DNA of 64,000 nt from Phycicoccus sp. M110.8 (GCF_032464895.1 NZ_JAWDIC010000001.1:1-64000); one strand, 5' to 3'. Numbered from the stretch's first letter, positions 10,439 to 21,699 are shown. The notes: generated by a model not told the origin, from the letters alone. A program made the numbers and translations.

Positions 10439-11397
10439 CAGGACCTCTCCTCGTCGGGGACGATCATCGTGCCGATGCCCTCGGAGGTGAACACCTCGAG
10501 CAGCAGCGAGTGCGGCTGGCGGCCGTCGACGACGTGCGCCTGCGGGACGCCCTGCTCGACCGCACGCACGCAGGCCTCGAGCTTGGGGATCATCCCGGCG
10601 TCGACCCGGGTCAGCAGCTCCTTGGCCCCGCTGACCGACAGCGAGGACAGCAGCGAGTCGCGGTCCGGCCACGCGGCGTACACGCCCTCGACGTCGGTGA
10701 GGACGACGAGCTTGCGCGCCCGCAGGGCGACGGCGAGCGCCGCGGCGGCGGTGTCGGCGTTGATGTTGAGGACCTGGCCGTCGACGTCGAGGTCGGGCGC
10801 CACGGTCGAGACGACTGGGATGCGCCCGGCGTCGAGGATGTCCTGCACCGCGCCGGGGTCCACCTCGACGACGTCGCCGACGAGGCCGAGGTCGACGTCC
10901 TCACCGTCGACCGTGGTCCCCCGACGGCGGGCGCCGAAGAGCCCGGCGTCCTCACCGGAGAGGCCGACGGCGACCGGGCCGTGCTGGTTGAGCAGGCCGA
11001 CCAGCTCTCGCCCGACCTGCCCGGTCAGGACCATGCGCACCACGTCCATGACCTCGGGCGTCGTCACGCGCAGGCCGCCGCGGAACTCGCTCTCCAGACC
11101 GAGGCGGTCCAGCATCGAGGCGATCTGCGGGCCACCGCCGTGCACGACCACTGGCCGCAGCCCGGCATACCGCAGGAACGCCACGTCCTGGGCGAAGGCG
11201 GCCTTGAGGGTGTCGTCGGTCATGGCGTTGCCGCCGTACTTGACCACGACGAGGGCACCGCGGAAGCGCTCGAGCCACGGCAGCGCCTCGACCAGGGTCT
11301 GGGCCTTGGCCTGGGCGACGCGCAGGGCGGCGGCGCCGATGTGGCCGCGGACGGTGTTGGCCGTCCGCGGGGGTGCGGGGGGCTGGTTCGGGGTCAT
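10438..11397 (-). CDS. argB: Acetylglutamate kinase
   Basis: Phosphorylates N-acetylglutamate, usually the arginine-inhibited step. The amino-acid kinase fold shows in [10 protein letters not shown] near residue 51, VVHGGGPQI, and [12 protein letters not shown]. The N-terminal stretch of about 45 residues, rich in helix-formers ([24 protein letters not shown]), is the type associated with arginine-sensitive hexameric enzymes. 319 residues. The ATG at 11397 overlaps the argJ stop as ATGA. Confidence 0.95.
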   Translation of the reverse strand: MTPNQPPAPPRTANTVRGHIGAAALRVAQAKAQTLVEALPWLERFRGALVVVKYGGNAMTDDTLKAAFAQDVAFLRYAGLRPVVVHGGGPQIASMLDRLGLESEFRGGLRVTTPEVMDVVRMVLTGQVGRELVGLLNQHGPVAVGLSGEDAGLFGARRRGTTVDGEDVDLGLVGDVVEVDPGAVQDILDAGRIPVVSTVAPDLDVDGQVLNINADTAAAALAVALRARKLVVLTDVEGVYAAWPDRDSLLSSLSVSGAKELLTRVDAGMIPKLEACVRAVEQGVPQAHVVDGRQPHSLLLEVFTSEGIGTMIVPDEERS

Positions 11398-12541
11398 GTC
11401 GAGTAGGCCGAGTTCTCGTGGACGTAGTCGTGGGTGAGGTCGTTGGTCCAGATCGTCGCGGCCTGCGCGCCCGCGTGCAGGTCGACGAGCACGTGCACCT
11501 CCCGGCCGGTGAGGTCCACGAGGGACCGGTCCTCACCGACGCCACCGGACCGGCACACCTGCACACCGTTGATGGCGACGTCGAGCTGATTCGGCTCGAA
11601 CGCCGCGCGCGTGGTGCCGACCGCGGCGAGCACGCGTCCCCAGTTGGGGTCGTTGCCGAAGACCGCGCACTTGAACAGGTTGTTGCGGGCGATGGAGCGC
11701 CCGACCTCGAGGGCGTCGTCGACCGAGGCGGCGCCGACCACCTCCACTGCGATGTCGTGGTGGGCGCCCTCGGCGTCGCCGATGAGCTGCCGCGCCAGCG
11801 AGGCGCACACCTCGGTGACGGCGTCGGCGAGCTCCTCGGTCGAGGGCCGCACCCCGGAGGCCCCGGACGCCATGAGCAGCACGGTGTCGTTGGTCGACTG
11901 GCACCCGTCGGAGTCGACCCGGTCGAAGCTGACGGCCGTGGCGGCACGGAGCACGCCGTCGAGCTCGCCCGGCTCGACCACCGCGTCGGTCGTCACCACG
12001 ACCAGCATCGTCGCCAGGGCGGGGGCGAGCATCCCCGCCCCCTTGGCCATGCCCCCGACGGACCAGCCGTCGCCTGCAGCGGTGGCCTGCTTGTGCACCG
12101 TGTCCGTCGTCTTGATGGCGACCGCAGCGTCGTCCCCGCCGTCGGCGGCGAGGGCAGCAGCTGCGGCGTCGACGCCGGCCAGCACCTTGGCCATCGGCAG
12201 CAGCTCGCCGATGAGGCCGGTCGAGCAGACGACGACGTCGCCGGCGGAGATGCCCAGCGCCCCGGCGACGTGCTCGGCCGTGGCGTGCGTGTCGGCGAAG
12301 CCCTGGGGCCCGGTGCACGCGTTCGCGCCGCCGGAGTTGAGGACCACCGCGTCCGCCCGACCGTCGCTGACGACCTGCCGGGACCACGTCACGGGTGCCG
12401 CCTCGACCCGGTTGCTCGTGAAGACCGCGGCGGCGTGGTGGGTGGGCCCGTCGTTGACCACGAGCGCGAGGTCGGGGGCGCCCGACGCCTTGAGCCCTGC
12501 GGTGACACCGGCCGCGCGGAAGCCCCGAGGAGCCGTGACGC

Positions 12542-12545
<4 letters not shown>
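11394..12545 (-). CDS. argJ: Bifunctional ornithine acetyltransferase / N-acetylglutamate synthase
   Basis: Recycles the acetyl group from N-acetylornithine to glutamate. As a self-processing Ntn-type hydrolase it cuts itself before the Thr of [16 protein letters not shown], which is intact here near residue 180. FGNDPNWGR near the C-terminus is also family-typical. 383 residues from GTG at 12545; the start overlaps the stop of the ACT gene (GTGA). Presence of argJ means the cyclic acetyl pathway is used. Confidence 0.95.
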
Positions 12546-14028
<1,483 letters not shown>

Positions 14029-14069
14029 CATCCGCTCCTCGGACACCGGCCGGCGGCCGCGGACCCGGG

Positions 14070-14801
14070 CTAGCTCAGCGGGTCGTCCTCGCCCCAGCGC
14101 AGCAGGCCCAGGGTGCGGTCACCCTCGCCGATGCCCTGCTCGGCCCGCTCCTGCAGGGACTCCACCGTGTCGACCCCGGCACGGACCATACGGCCCGTCC
14201 ACGCGTCGAGCTGCCCGTCGGCCATCGCGAGGAGCAGCGCGGTGACCTCCTCGGGCGAGGTCCACTCGGTGCGGTCCTCGTGCGCCTTCATGGCGAGCGT
14301 CATGTCGGTCTGCACGACGCCGGGGGCCAGGTCGAAGGCCCTGACGCCGTGCTCGCCGCCGATCCCCGTGGCCGCGGTCAGGCGGGCCAGGGCGCCCTTG
14401 CTGACGTTGTAGGCCGTGGCGATGTCGTAGTTCCGGTACGCGGCGCCCGAGTTGATGTTGACGATCCGCCCACCCGTCGCCGCGAGGTGCGGCAGGGCGG
14501 TGCGGGTCATGAGGTACGGACCGCGCACGTTGACCTCGACCGTGTGCCACCACTCGTCCGGGTCGCTGTCGGCCAGCGGTACCTCCTCGTCGATGACCCC
14601 GGCGTTGTTGACCAGCAGGTCGAGGCGACCGTGGCGCGCCACCACGTCCGCCACCCACCGCTCGACGGCGGCCCGGTCCGTCACCGGGGCGACGGCCGTG
14701 GAGCCGCGCTCGACGACCCACCCGGCGGCCTCCAGGGCGTCCGCGACGTGGCGGCCGATGCCGCGGGAGGCACCCGTGACGACCGCGACGCGGGCGGTCA
14801 C
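14070..14801 (-). CDS. Short-chain dehydrogenase/reductase (SDR)
   Basis: NAD(P)-dependent oxidoreductase with a classical SDR fold: TGASRGIGRHVADAL (cofactor binding), LLVNNAGV, then the catalytic Ser in NINSGAAYRN and AYNVSKGAL for Tyr-x3-Lys. 243 residues. The substrate cannot be told from sequence. The GTG start overlaps the pheT stop (GTGA), so it is translated with phenylalanyl-tRNA synthetase, yet no link to that enzyme is obvious. It ends about 80 nt before the argC start. Confidence 0.9.
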   Translation of the reverse strand: MTARVAVVTGASRGIGRHVADALEAAGWVVERGSTAVAPVTDRAAVERWVADVVARHGRLDLLVNNAGVIDEEVPLADSDPDEWWHTVEVNVRGPYLMTRTALPHLAATGGRIVNINSGAAYRNYDIATAYNVSKGALARLTAATGIGGEHGVRAFDLAPGVVQTDMTLAMKAHEDRTEWTSPEEVTALLLAMADGQLDAWTGRMVRAGVDTVESLQERAEQGIGEGDRTLGLLRWGEDDPLS

Positions 14802-17335
14802 CGCTGTACCGCGCCGGTCCGCCGCCCGGCCTCGGCGACCGCGGCGTCGCGGAGCGCGGAGACCTCGTCGGTGGTCAGCGTGCGCGAGGTCGGGCGGAAG
14901 GTGAGCCGGTAGGCCAGCGACTTGCGCCCCTCACCGACCTGCTCGCCGCGGTAGACGTCGAACAGCACGAGCGACTCGAGCTCCGGGCCCGCACCGGCCG
15001 AGAGCGCGCCCTCGACGTCGGCCGCGGGGACCGCCTCGTCGACGACCAGCGCCACGTCGGTGTGCGCCACCGGGAACGTCGACAGTGCCGTCGCGTCGTG
15101 CGGCGTGCCGCTCGCGGCGACCAGGACGTCGACGTCCAGCTCCCCGGCGACGGTGCGGGCCGGCAGCTCGAGAGCCGCCACGACCTTGGGGTGCAGCTCG
15201 CCGGCGTAGCCGACGACCGTGCCTTCCTCGAGGGTCAGCTGGGCGCACCGGCCGGGGTGCCACGGCGCGCGCTCGGTCGCCCGCACCCGCAGCTCGAGCC
15301 CGAGCGCCTCGCCCACCGTGAGGGCCCAGGCGACGGCGTCCGAGGTGTCGACGGGGCGGGCGGGCCGCCAGGGACCACCGCGCTCGGCCTCGCCGGAGGC
15401 GGCGTATGCGACGTGGCGCGGCTGGGCGGGCACCGCGCCGGTGATGGCGGCGAGGGTCGCGTCGTCGGGGCGTGACTCGGTGGCCGGCACCGGGGCCGAC
15501 AGGGGCTCCTGGGGCGCCTGCGTCACTAGCCCCACCTCGTACACCGCGACGTCGCGCGTACCGCGGGCGACGTTGCGGCGCAACGTGTCGAGCAGGGAGT
15601 CCAGCACCGACGTACGCATCAGCGGCGCCTCGTCGGAGAGCGGGTTGGCCAGCCGCACGGCACGCCTGCGCGGGTCGTCCGCGGCATACGCCAGCGCGTC
15701 GAAGAGCCCCGGCGCGACGAACGGGTAGCTGAGGACCTCGGTCAGCCCCTGGTGCGCGAGGGTCGTCGCGACGAGGCGACGGACGCGCTGTCCGTGGGTG
15801 AGGCCGCGCCCAGCGGACTTGGGCTGGGGCAGCACCGAGGGGATCTGGTCGTAGCCACGGACGCGCGCGACCTCCTCGACCAGCTCGGGGCCGTCGGTCA
15901 GGTCGGGCCGCCACGACGGGGGCCGCACCAGCACGGTGTCACCCTCCCCCTGCTCGACCTCGCAGCCGATCGCGGCGAGGGTCGAGAGGACCTCCTCGCG
16001 CGGGTACTCGAGGCCGACGTAGCGCGTGGGCAGGGTGGTGTCGAACTCGAACGGCTCCCGGGGCACGCGGTGGTCGACGTCGGTGTGTGCCGTGTCGGCC
16101 GTGCCCCCGCCGTGCTCGACGAGCAGGTCGACGGCGAGCTGCGCCGCGGCCGCGGTCACGTCCGGGTCCACGCCCCGCTCGAACCGGCGCGACGCCTCGG
16201 TCGTGAGCCGGTGCCGGCGGGCCGACCGGGCGACGGTGACCGGATCGAAGTGGGCGGCCTCCACGAGCACGTTCGTCGTGGTGCCGGACACCTCGGAGGA
16301 CGCGCCACCCATGACCCCGGCGATCGCAAGGGGGGTGTCGGCACCGTCGACGATGAGGAGGTCCTCGGGGTCGAGGACTCGCGCCACGTCGTCGAGCGTG
16401 GTGAGCTTCTCCCCCACCCGGGCGCGGCGGGTGCCCACCGAGCCCGACAGGGTGTCGAGGTCGAACGCGTGCAGCGGCTGGCCGAGCAGCATCATCACGT
16501 AGTTGGTGACGTCGACGGCGAGGGAGATCGGGCGCATGCCGACCTGCGTGAGCCGTTTCTGCATCCACTGCGGGCTCGACGCCGAGGTGTCGACGCCGCG
16601 GACCACCCGTGCGATGTAGCGGTCGCAGCCCTCGCGGCCGTCGATCGGCGCCTCGTCGGTGAGGTGCACGGCATACCCGCCCTCGCCCGCGGGCGCCACG
16701 TCGAGGTCGGCCGGGTCGCGGTAGGCGACCCCCTCGGACAGGGCGTACTCCCGCGCGATGCCGCGCATCGAGAAGCAGTAGCCGCGATCGGGCGTGACGT
16801 TGACCTCGACGACCTCGTCGGCCAGACCGAGCAGGGCGATGGCGTCGTCGCCGGGCCGCAGCGCCGCGGCCGCCTCCTCGCCGAGCAGTTCGGACAGGAC
16901 GATGATCCCGCTGTGGTCCTCGCCGAGGCCGAGCTCCTTCGCCGAGCAGATCATGCCGTTGCTGACGTGGCCGTAGGTCTTGCGCGCCGAGATCTCGAAG
17001 CCGCCGGGCAGGACGCCGCCCGGCAGGACGACCACGACGAGGTCGCCGGGGCCGAAGTTGTGTGCGCCGCAGACGATCTCCTGGGCCTTGCCCTCGGTGA
17101 GCCGCTGGCCGTTCTCGCCGACGTCGACGGTGCACCAGTTGATCGTCTTGCCGTTCTTCTGCGGCTCGGGCTCGACGGTCAGGACGCGACCCACGACGAG
17201 GGGCCCGGAGATGTCGCCGCCGTGCAGCCCCTCCTCCTCCAGGCCGACCCGCACCAGCGAGGCGGCGACGTCGGCACCGGTGGCGTCGGCGGGCACGTCG
17301 GTGAGCTCGCGCAGCCAGGACACGGGCGCGTACAT
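14798..17335 (-). CDS. pheT: Phenylalanyl-tRNA synthetase beta subunit
   Basis: Large subunit of the alpha2-beta2 enzyme. It starts MYAPVSWLRELTDVP, followed by an OB-fold tRNA-binding (EMAP-like) region (GPLVVGRVL, then CGAHNFGPGD) at about 40-150. The B3/B4 editing and B5 domains follow (ISLAVDVTNYVMMLLGQPLHAFD). The C-terminal anticodon-binding FDX-ACB domain ends LAYRLTFRPTSRTLT. 845 residues, normal. The ATG at 17335 shares bases with the pheS stop (TGATG). Confidence 0.96.
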   Translation of the reverse strand: MYAPVSWLRELTDVPADATGADVAASLVRVGLEEEGLHGGDISGPLVVGRVLTVEPEPQKNGKTINWCTVDVGENGQRLTEGKAQEIVCGAHNFGPGDLVVVVLPGGVLPGGFEISARKTYGHVSNGMICSAKELGLGEDHSGIIVLSELLGEEAAAALRPGDDAIALLGLADEVVEVNVTPDRGYCFSMRGIAREYALSEGVAYRDPADLDVAPAGEGGYAVHLTDEAPIDGREGCDRYIARVVRGVDTSASSPQWMQKRLTQVGMRPISLAVDVTNYVMMLLGQPLHAFDLDTLSGSVGTRRARVGEKLTTLDDVARVLDPEDLLIVDGADTPLAIAGVMGGASSEVSGTTTNVLVEAAHFDPVTVARSARRHRLTTEASRRFERGVDPDVTAAAAQLAVDLLVEHGGGTADTAHTDVDHRVPREPFEFDTTLPTRYVGLEYPREEVLSTLAAIGCEVEQGEGDTVLVRPPSWRPDLTDGPELVEEVARVRGYDQIPSVLPQPKSAGRGLTHGQRVRRLVATTLAHQGLTEVLSYPFVAPGLFDALAYAADDPRRRAVRLANPLSDEAPLMRTSVLDSLLDTLRRNVARGTRDVAVYEVGLVTQAPQEPLSAPVPATESRPDDATLAAITGAVPAQPRHVAYAASGEAERGGPWRPARPVDTSDAVAWALTVGEALGLELRVRATERAPWHPGRCAQLTLEEGTVVGYAGELHPKVVAALELPARTVAGELDVDVLVAASGTPHDATALSTFPVAHTDVALVVDEAVPAADVEGALSAGAGPELESLVLFDVYRGEQVGEGRKSLAYRLTFRPTSRTLTTDEVSALRDAAVAEAGRRTGAVQR

Positions 17336-18450
17336 CAGATCTCCATTCCGAACTGCTGGGAGAACCGCACGTCTCCCTCGACGATGTCGTGCATGTCGGC
17401 GACGTTGTGGCGCAGCATCAGCGAGCGCTCGACGCCGAGCCCGAACGCGAACCCGGTGTAGCGGTCGGTGTCGACGCCGGCCGCGCGCAGGACCCGCTGG
17501 TTGACCATCCCGGAACCACCGAGCTCGATCCACCCGGTGCCACCGCACGTGCGGCAGGAGGCGCCGTCGAGCGTGCCCGAGCCACCGCACACCCAGCAGC
17601 GGCAGTCGATCTCGGCGCTCGGCTCGGTGAACGGGAAGTAGTTGGGGCGCAGCCGGGTCTCGATGCCGTCGCCGAACAGCCGCTGCACGAACGCGTCGAG
17701 CGTGCCCTTGAGGTGGGCCATCGTGATGCCCTCGTCGACCACGAGCCCCTCGAACTGGTGGAAGACCGGGGTGTGGGTGGCGTCGAGGTCGTCGGTGCGG
17801 AAGACCTTGCCGGGGCACAGGACGTAGACCGGCGGCTCGTGCGTCAGCATCGTGCGGACCTGCACCGGCGAGGTGTGGGTGCGCAGGACCAGCCCGGAGC
17901 CGGCGGGCTCGACGAAGAAGGTGTCCTGCTCCTGGCGGGCCGGGTGGTCGGCGCCGATGTTGAGCGCGTCGAAGTTGAGCCACTCGGCCTCGACCTCGGG
18001 GCCCTCGGCGATCTCCCAGCCCATCGCGACGAAGATGTCCTCGACCCGCTCGGACACCAGGCTGATGGGGTGGCGGGCGCCGATCGGGCGCCGGGGCACG
18101 CGGACCGTGACGTCGACGGCCTCCTCGACGAGGATGCGGGCGTCGCGCTCGGCCTCGAGCTCGGCCTGGCGGCGGGCCAGCGCCTGCCCGACGCGGCCCC
18201 GGGCCTGGCCGACCCGCTTGCCGGCCTCGGCCTTCGCGCTCGGCGGCAGCGCGCCGATCTCGCGGTTCGCCAGGGCCAGCGGGCTCTTCTCCCCCTGGTG
18301 GGCCAGGCGCGCTGCCTTGAGCTCCTCCAGGGTGCCGGCGGCGGCGATGGAGGCGACGGCGTCGTCCACGGCCTGCTCGATGGCCGCCGGGTCCAGCGCG
18401 GCCACCTCGACGGGGTCGTACTGCTTGTTGGGTCCGGACATGTCCTTCAT
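17335..18450 (-). CDS. pheS: Phenylalanyl-tRNA synthetase alpha subunit
   Basis: Catalytic subunit. An N-terminal coiled-coil (residues 20-100) precedes the class II core. Motif 2 is at FHQFEGLVVDEGITM, motif 3 at GFAFGLGVERSLMLRH, and a Cys-bearing stretch CRCWVCGGSGTLDGASC lies between them. Either ATG 18450 or ATG 18441 (MSGPNKQYDP) could start the protein; spacing to a ribosome site does not decide it. Up to 371 residues. A TAGACT -10 box about 25 nt upstream fits a short 5' leader. Confidence 0.95.
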   Translation of the reverse strand: MKDMSGPNKQYDPVEVAALDPAAIEQAVDDAVASIAAAGTLEELKAARLAHQGEKSPLALANREIGALPPSAKAEAGKRVGQARGRVGQALARRQAELEAERDARILVEEAVDVTVRVPRRPIGARHPISLVSERVEDIFVAMGWEIAEGPEVEAEWLNFDALNIGADHPARQEQDTFFVEPAGSGLVLRTHTSPVQVRTMLTHEPPVYVLCPGKVFRTDDLDATHTPVFHQFEGLVVDEGITMAHLKGTLDAFVQRLFGDGIETRLRPNYFPFTEPSAEIDCRCWVCGGSGTLDGASCRTCGGTGWIELGGSGMVNQRVLRAAGVDTDRYTGFAFGLGVERSLMLRHNVADMHDIVEGDVRFSQQFGMEI

Positions 18451-18474
18451 CTCTGCTGGGGGCGCGGCTCCCCG

Positions 18475-18512
18475 AGTCTAGGGGCGCCCGCGCACGGCTT
18501 CCCCACGTGGGG
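18475..18512 (-). promoter_or_regulatory. pheS: pheST promoter with 12-bp palindrome
   Basis: TAGACT (minus strand, 18475-18480) is a good -10 box giving a leader of roughly 18 nt. About 20 nt upstream, where the -35 box would be, sits the perfect 12-bp palindrome CCCCACGTGGGG (18501-18512), a candidate operator. No clear -35 consensus is seen. Confidence 0.45.
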
Positions 18513-18526
18513 CGGGTGGCGGAGGA

Positions 18527-18642
18527 GCCTTCGGACGCGGGCCGCCGGACGGCGAAGGAGGTGTGCCGGGGAGTCGCCGCGGGATGTGCCGCGGGACGGT
18601 TCGGGGCGCCCTCAGCGCAGCACGGCGGCCGCGTCCGAAGGC
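18527..18642. repeat. Long inverted repeat in the 308-nt gap before pheS
   Basis: The 18451-18758 gap has no convincing gene. It contains two arms, 18527-18546 and 18624-18642, that pair over about 19 bp with a single bulge and enclose 77 nt of G/C-rich sequence. Because the likely pheS start of transcription is left of these arms, they are upstream of the promoter and probably not in the pheS leader. They may belong to the 3' end of the flavoprotein transcript. Confidence 0.5.
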
Positions 18643-18758
18643 GCGGTAAATCGCAGCGTGCTGCCGGTCATGGCACCAGCGTGGCGGGAAACCGCGGCGA
18701 GGCGCAACGGCGTTCCACGTGGCGACCTCTGCCCGAGGGGGCGCCGCCCGCCGCGGTG

Positions 18759-19688
18759 TCAGCGCCCCGGGTCCGTGAAGGCGTGGTCGAGCACCATCCG
18801 CCGTGCCGCGAGCGCACCCTCGAACGCGGCGAGCTGGGCGGCCTGCGCCGTCGAGGTGGCGTCGCCGGCGGCGTAGATGCCCGGCACCGACGTGACGAAC
18901 AGCGGCAGCGTGGGGTCGGGGACGGCGTAGTCCTTGCGCACGGCCACGTAGGCGCCGAAGGTGAGGTCGAGCCCGAGGACGCGGACGAGGTCGGTGGGTC
19001 GTTGTTCGTTGTGGACGTAGACCGTGCCGACGTCCGCGGTCGAGCCGTCGGCGAACTCCAGCTCCTGCAGCACCCCGTCGTGCCCGTGCAGCGCCACCAC
19101 CGGGGCCTCGTGCAACGACACACCGGCCGCGCCGAGGACCTCTCGCGCCGTCGACGTCGGCTCCCATCCGGGCGCCGCGAGGGCCACGAGGGATGTGGCC
19201 CACCGCCCGTGGAAGCGCAGCATCTCGGCGAGCAGCACGTCGTCGCCGATGACCACTGCTGCCGGGCGGGTCCGCGCCTCCCAGCCGTGGCAGAACGGGC
19301 ACTGCACGACGGAGGTCCCCCAGTAGGCGTCCACGTCCGGGAGGTCCGGCAGCACGTCCACCACGCCGGTGGCCAGCAGGACGCGCCTGGCCTGCCAGCT
19401 GCGGTCCCCCGCCCACACCGTGAACCCGCCCTCGTCCTGCCGGTTGACGCGGTCGACCCAGGCCTCGGCGAGCTCGACCTCGGGGTAGCGGGTCAGGTCG
19501 TCACGTAGCCGCTCGCGGAACACCGGCAGGGGCACACGGTCCAGGCCGGCATACCCGTTGACGTGCTGCGCCCGGGCATTGCGCGGCACCCCCGCGTCGA
19601 GGACGAGCGTCGTGGCGCACGCCCGCGCGAGCTGCTGGGCCGCGCTCAGGCCCGCCGGTCCCCCACCGACCACCACCGCGTCGTACAT
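18759..19688 (-). CDS. Thioredoxin-reductase-like FAD/NAD(P) oxidoreductase
   Basis: Two-domain flavoprotein. It begins MYDAVVVGGGPAGLSAAQ (FAD binding), has a redox-type CPFC pair in VVQCPFCHGWE near residue 130, a second Rossmann stretch AVVIGDDVLLAEM, and ends with FVTSVPGIYAAGDATS, the typical FAD-binding C-terminal motif. 309 residues is the size of low-molecular-weight thioredoxin reductases. No thioredoxin gene is adjacent, so the partner is unknown. TAGCGT lies 8 nt before the ATG. Confidence 0.9.
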   Translation of the reverse strand: MYDAVVVGGGPAGLSAAQQLARACATTLVLDAGVPRNARAQHVNGYAGLDRVPLPVFRERLRDDLTRYPEVELAEAWVDRVNRQDEGGFTVWAGDRSWQARRVLLATGVVDVLPDLPDVDAYWGTSVVQCPFCHGWEARTRPAAVVIGDDVLLAEMLRFHGRWATSLVALAAPGWEPTSTAREVLGAAGVSLHEAPVVALHGHDGVLQELEFADGSTADVGTVYVHNEQRPTDLVRVLGLDLTFGAYVAVRKDYAVPDPTLPLFVTSVPGIYAAGDATSTAQAAQLAAFEGALAARRMVLDHAFTDPGR

Positions 19689-19758
19689 GGGAGCGGACGC
19701 TAGCGACCTCACCCGGCCGCGTCGTCGTGCATCTGCACGAGAAGGCCGTCGACCTGCC

Positions 19759-20877
19759 TCAGGTGAGGTACTCGGGCGCCGTCGAGGGCAGGCTGAGGCG
19801 GAACTGCGCCCCACCCGAGGGCGCGGAGCCGACGACCACGCGCCCACCGTGGGCCTCGACGAGGCCACGTACGACGTACAGCCCGAGTCCGGTGCTCCCC
19901 CGCCCCGAGCCGTGCCAGAACCGGCTGAACACCAGGGCGCGGTGGTCCTCGGGGATGCCCTGGCCCTCGTCGCTCACGACGATCTCGACGCCCTCGTCGC
20001 CGCGCCCCTTGGCCACCATGGCGGCCCGCGCCTCGGGACCGGCAGGCACCGCGGCCAGGGTGACGACGCCCTCGCCGTGGCGCACGGCGTTCTCGAGCAG
20101 GTTGGACAGGATCTGGTCGAGCCGGTCGGGATCGGCCCAGACCTCGGGCAGGTCCTCGGCGACCTCAATCGCGAACCGGTCGCGCTCGAGCCCGCTGGCC
20201 ACCGCCCGCTCCACGTGCCGGTGGAACACCGAGGAGACGTCGAGCGGCAGCGGCCGGATCTGCAGCCGCCCGGAGTCGATCCGGGACACGTCCAGGAGCT
20301 CGGTGATGAGCCGGGTGACGCGGTCGGCGTCGGCCTCGATCGTCTCGAGCATGAGGCGCTTCTGCTCGTCGGTGAACCGGTCCCAGCGCCGCAGCAGGGT
20401 CGAGGAGAAGCCCTTGACGCTGGTCAGCGGGGAGCGCAGCTCGTGGGCGACGGTGGAGATGACGGCGGCGTTCTCGGCCTCCTGGCGGCGGCGGTAGAGC
20501 GCGTCGCGCATGAGGATGTTGACCCGGTTCACGGGCTGGTTCCGGCCAGGGCGGAGGTACTTCGCGGTCACGAGGACCTCGCGGCCGTTGTGCCGCAGCA
20601 TCAGCATCTTCTCGCGGTGGCCGGTGCGGATCCGCAGGCCGCCCCACGGGTTCGTGGTCTCCCACCACGAGCTGCCGTCGCTGTCCTGCAGGTCGACGGC
20701 CTCGCGGATGTCCGCGCCCACGACCTCCTCGCGCGGACGGCCCAGGATGCGGCCGGCGCGGCTGTTGAGGAACAGGATCCGGGCGTCGCCGTCGGCGGCG
20801 ACCAGCCCGTCGGGGATCAGCTCGGCTGCGATGCCGGCGGACTCGTTGTCCATGAGCATCCCGGGCGTGAACTCCAT
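19759..20877 (-). CDS. Orphan PAS-domain sensor histidine kinase
   Basis: Cytosolic two-component kinase. A PAS domain (about residues 15-90, LIPDGLVAADGDARILFLN) precedes the HisKA H-box VAHELRSPLTSVKGF near residue 143. The ATPase domain has the N-box ILSNLLENAVRH, G1 VSDEGQGIPEDH and G2 STGLGLYVV. No signal peptide or membrane helix, so it reads an internal cue. No response regulator lies nearby. In Streptomyces a sensor kinase also sits between the rplT-side methyltransferase and pheS (recalled synteny), so the placement is conserved. TAGGGT lies 6 nt before the ATG: likely leaderless. Confidence 0.92.
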   Translation of the reverse strand: MEFTPGMLMDNESAGIAAELIPDGLVAADGDARILFLNSRAGRILGRPREEVVGADIREAVDLQDSDGSSWWETTNPWGGLRIRTGHREKMLMLRHNGREVLVTAKYLRPGRNQPVNRVNILMRDALYRRRQEAENAAVISTVAHELRSPLTSVKGFSSTLLRRWDRFTDEQKRLMLETIEADADRVTRLITELLDVSRIDSGRLQIRPLPLDVSSVFHRHVERAVASGLERDRFAIEVAEDLPEVWADPDRLDQILSNLLENAVRHGEGVVTLAAVPAGPEARAAMVAKGRGDEGVEIVVSDEGQGIPEDHRALVFSRFWHGSGRGSTGLGLYVVRGLVEAHGGRVVVGSAPSGGAQFRLSLPSTAPEYLT

Positions 20878-20886
20878 GGCGGGACC

Positions 20887-21699
20887 CTAGCCGTTCTGGG
20901 CGCTCGCCGAGGCGTAGAGGCAGACGGTCGCGGCCATGGCGAGGTTGAGCGACTCCGCGTGGCCGTAGATGGGCACCCGGACCACCTCGTCGCACTGTGC
21001 CCGGGTCTCCTCCGGGAGCCCCCACGCCTCGTTGCCCATGACCCAGGCATGTGGGCCGACCAGGTCGACGTCGCCGAGGACCCGGTCACCCGCCCCGTCG
21101 GCCGCGAGCGTGCGTATGCCGGCGGCGCGCAACCGCTGGACCGTGTGCTCGAGGGCGAGCCCGGTGACGACCGGCAGGTGGAACAGCGACCCGGCCGTGG
21201 ACCGGACGACCTTGGGACCGAACACGTCGACGGAGGCGTCGGTGACGAGCACCGCGTCGGCACCGACCGCGTCGGCACCGCGGATCACGGTCCCGGCGTT
21301 GCCGGGGTCCCGGACGTGGGTGAGCAGGACCAGCAGCCGCGGGCCCCGCTCGAGGACCTCGTCCAGGCCGGCTGCCAGGACCCGGCACACCGCGGCCACC
21401 CCCTGGGGCGACCCGGTGTCGCACATGGCCGCGAGGACCTCCTCGTCGACCTCGTGCACGTGCAGGCCCGCCGCCAGCGCGGGCTCGAGGATGTCCGCGG
21501 CATACCGCTGCGCGGCGGCGGGCGTGGCGTAGACGTCGACCACGCAGTCCGGGCGGTGGTGCACCGCCTCGCGCACGGCCTGGGGGCCCTCGGCGAGGAA
21601 CCGGCCGGACCGATCACGCACCGAGCGCCGGGACAGCGCCCGCACCGCCTTGACCCGGTCCGACCTGGGGTTGGTCAGGGGGGCGCTCAGCGGGGGCAT
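20887..21699 (-). CDS. TrmH/SpoU family RNA 2'-O-methyltransferase
   Basis: SPOUT-class methyltransferase, probably acting on 23S rRNA or tRNA. The N-terminal substrate-binding part (FLAEGPQAVREAV) is followed by the three knot motifs: DPGNAGTVIRGADAVGA, WVMGNEAWGLP and VPIYGHAESLNLAMA. 270 residues. The target nucleotide cannot be told. It starts 32 nt after rplT and is likely part of the infC-rpmI-rplT transcript or its read-through. Confidence 0.92.
   Translation of the reverse strand: MPPLSAPLTNPRSDRVKAVRALSRRSVRDRSGRFLAEGPQAVREAVHHRPDCVVDVYATPAAAQRYAADILEPALAAGLHVHEVDEEVLAAMCDTGSPQGVAAVCRVLAAGLDEVLERGPRLLVLLTHVRDPGNAGTVIRGADAVGADAVLVTDASVDVFGPKVVRSTAGSLFHLPVVTGLALEHTVQRLRAAGIRTLAADGAGDRVLGDVDLVGPHAWVMGNEAWGLPEETRAQCDEVVRVPIYGHAESLNLAMAATVCLYASASAQNG

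Noticed and set aside
18612-18671. 19-codon leader peptide upstream of pheS
   Set aside because: Contains one Phe only, has no ribosome site, and lies upstream of the likely pheS transcript start, so Phe attenuation is not supported.
18451-18758. T-box or other riboswitch before pheST
   Set aside because: No T-box TGGNACC element, specifier loop or antiterminator pairing could be found, and the -10 box is close to the start codon.
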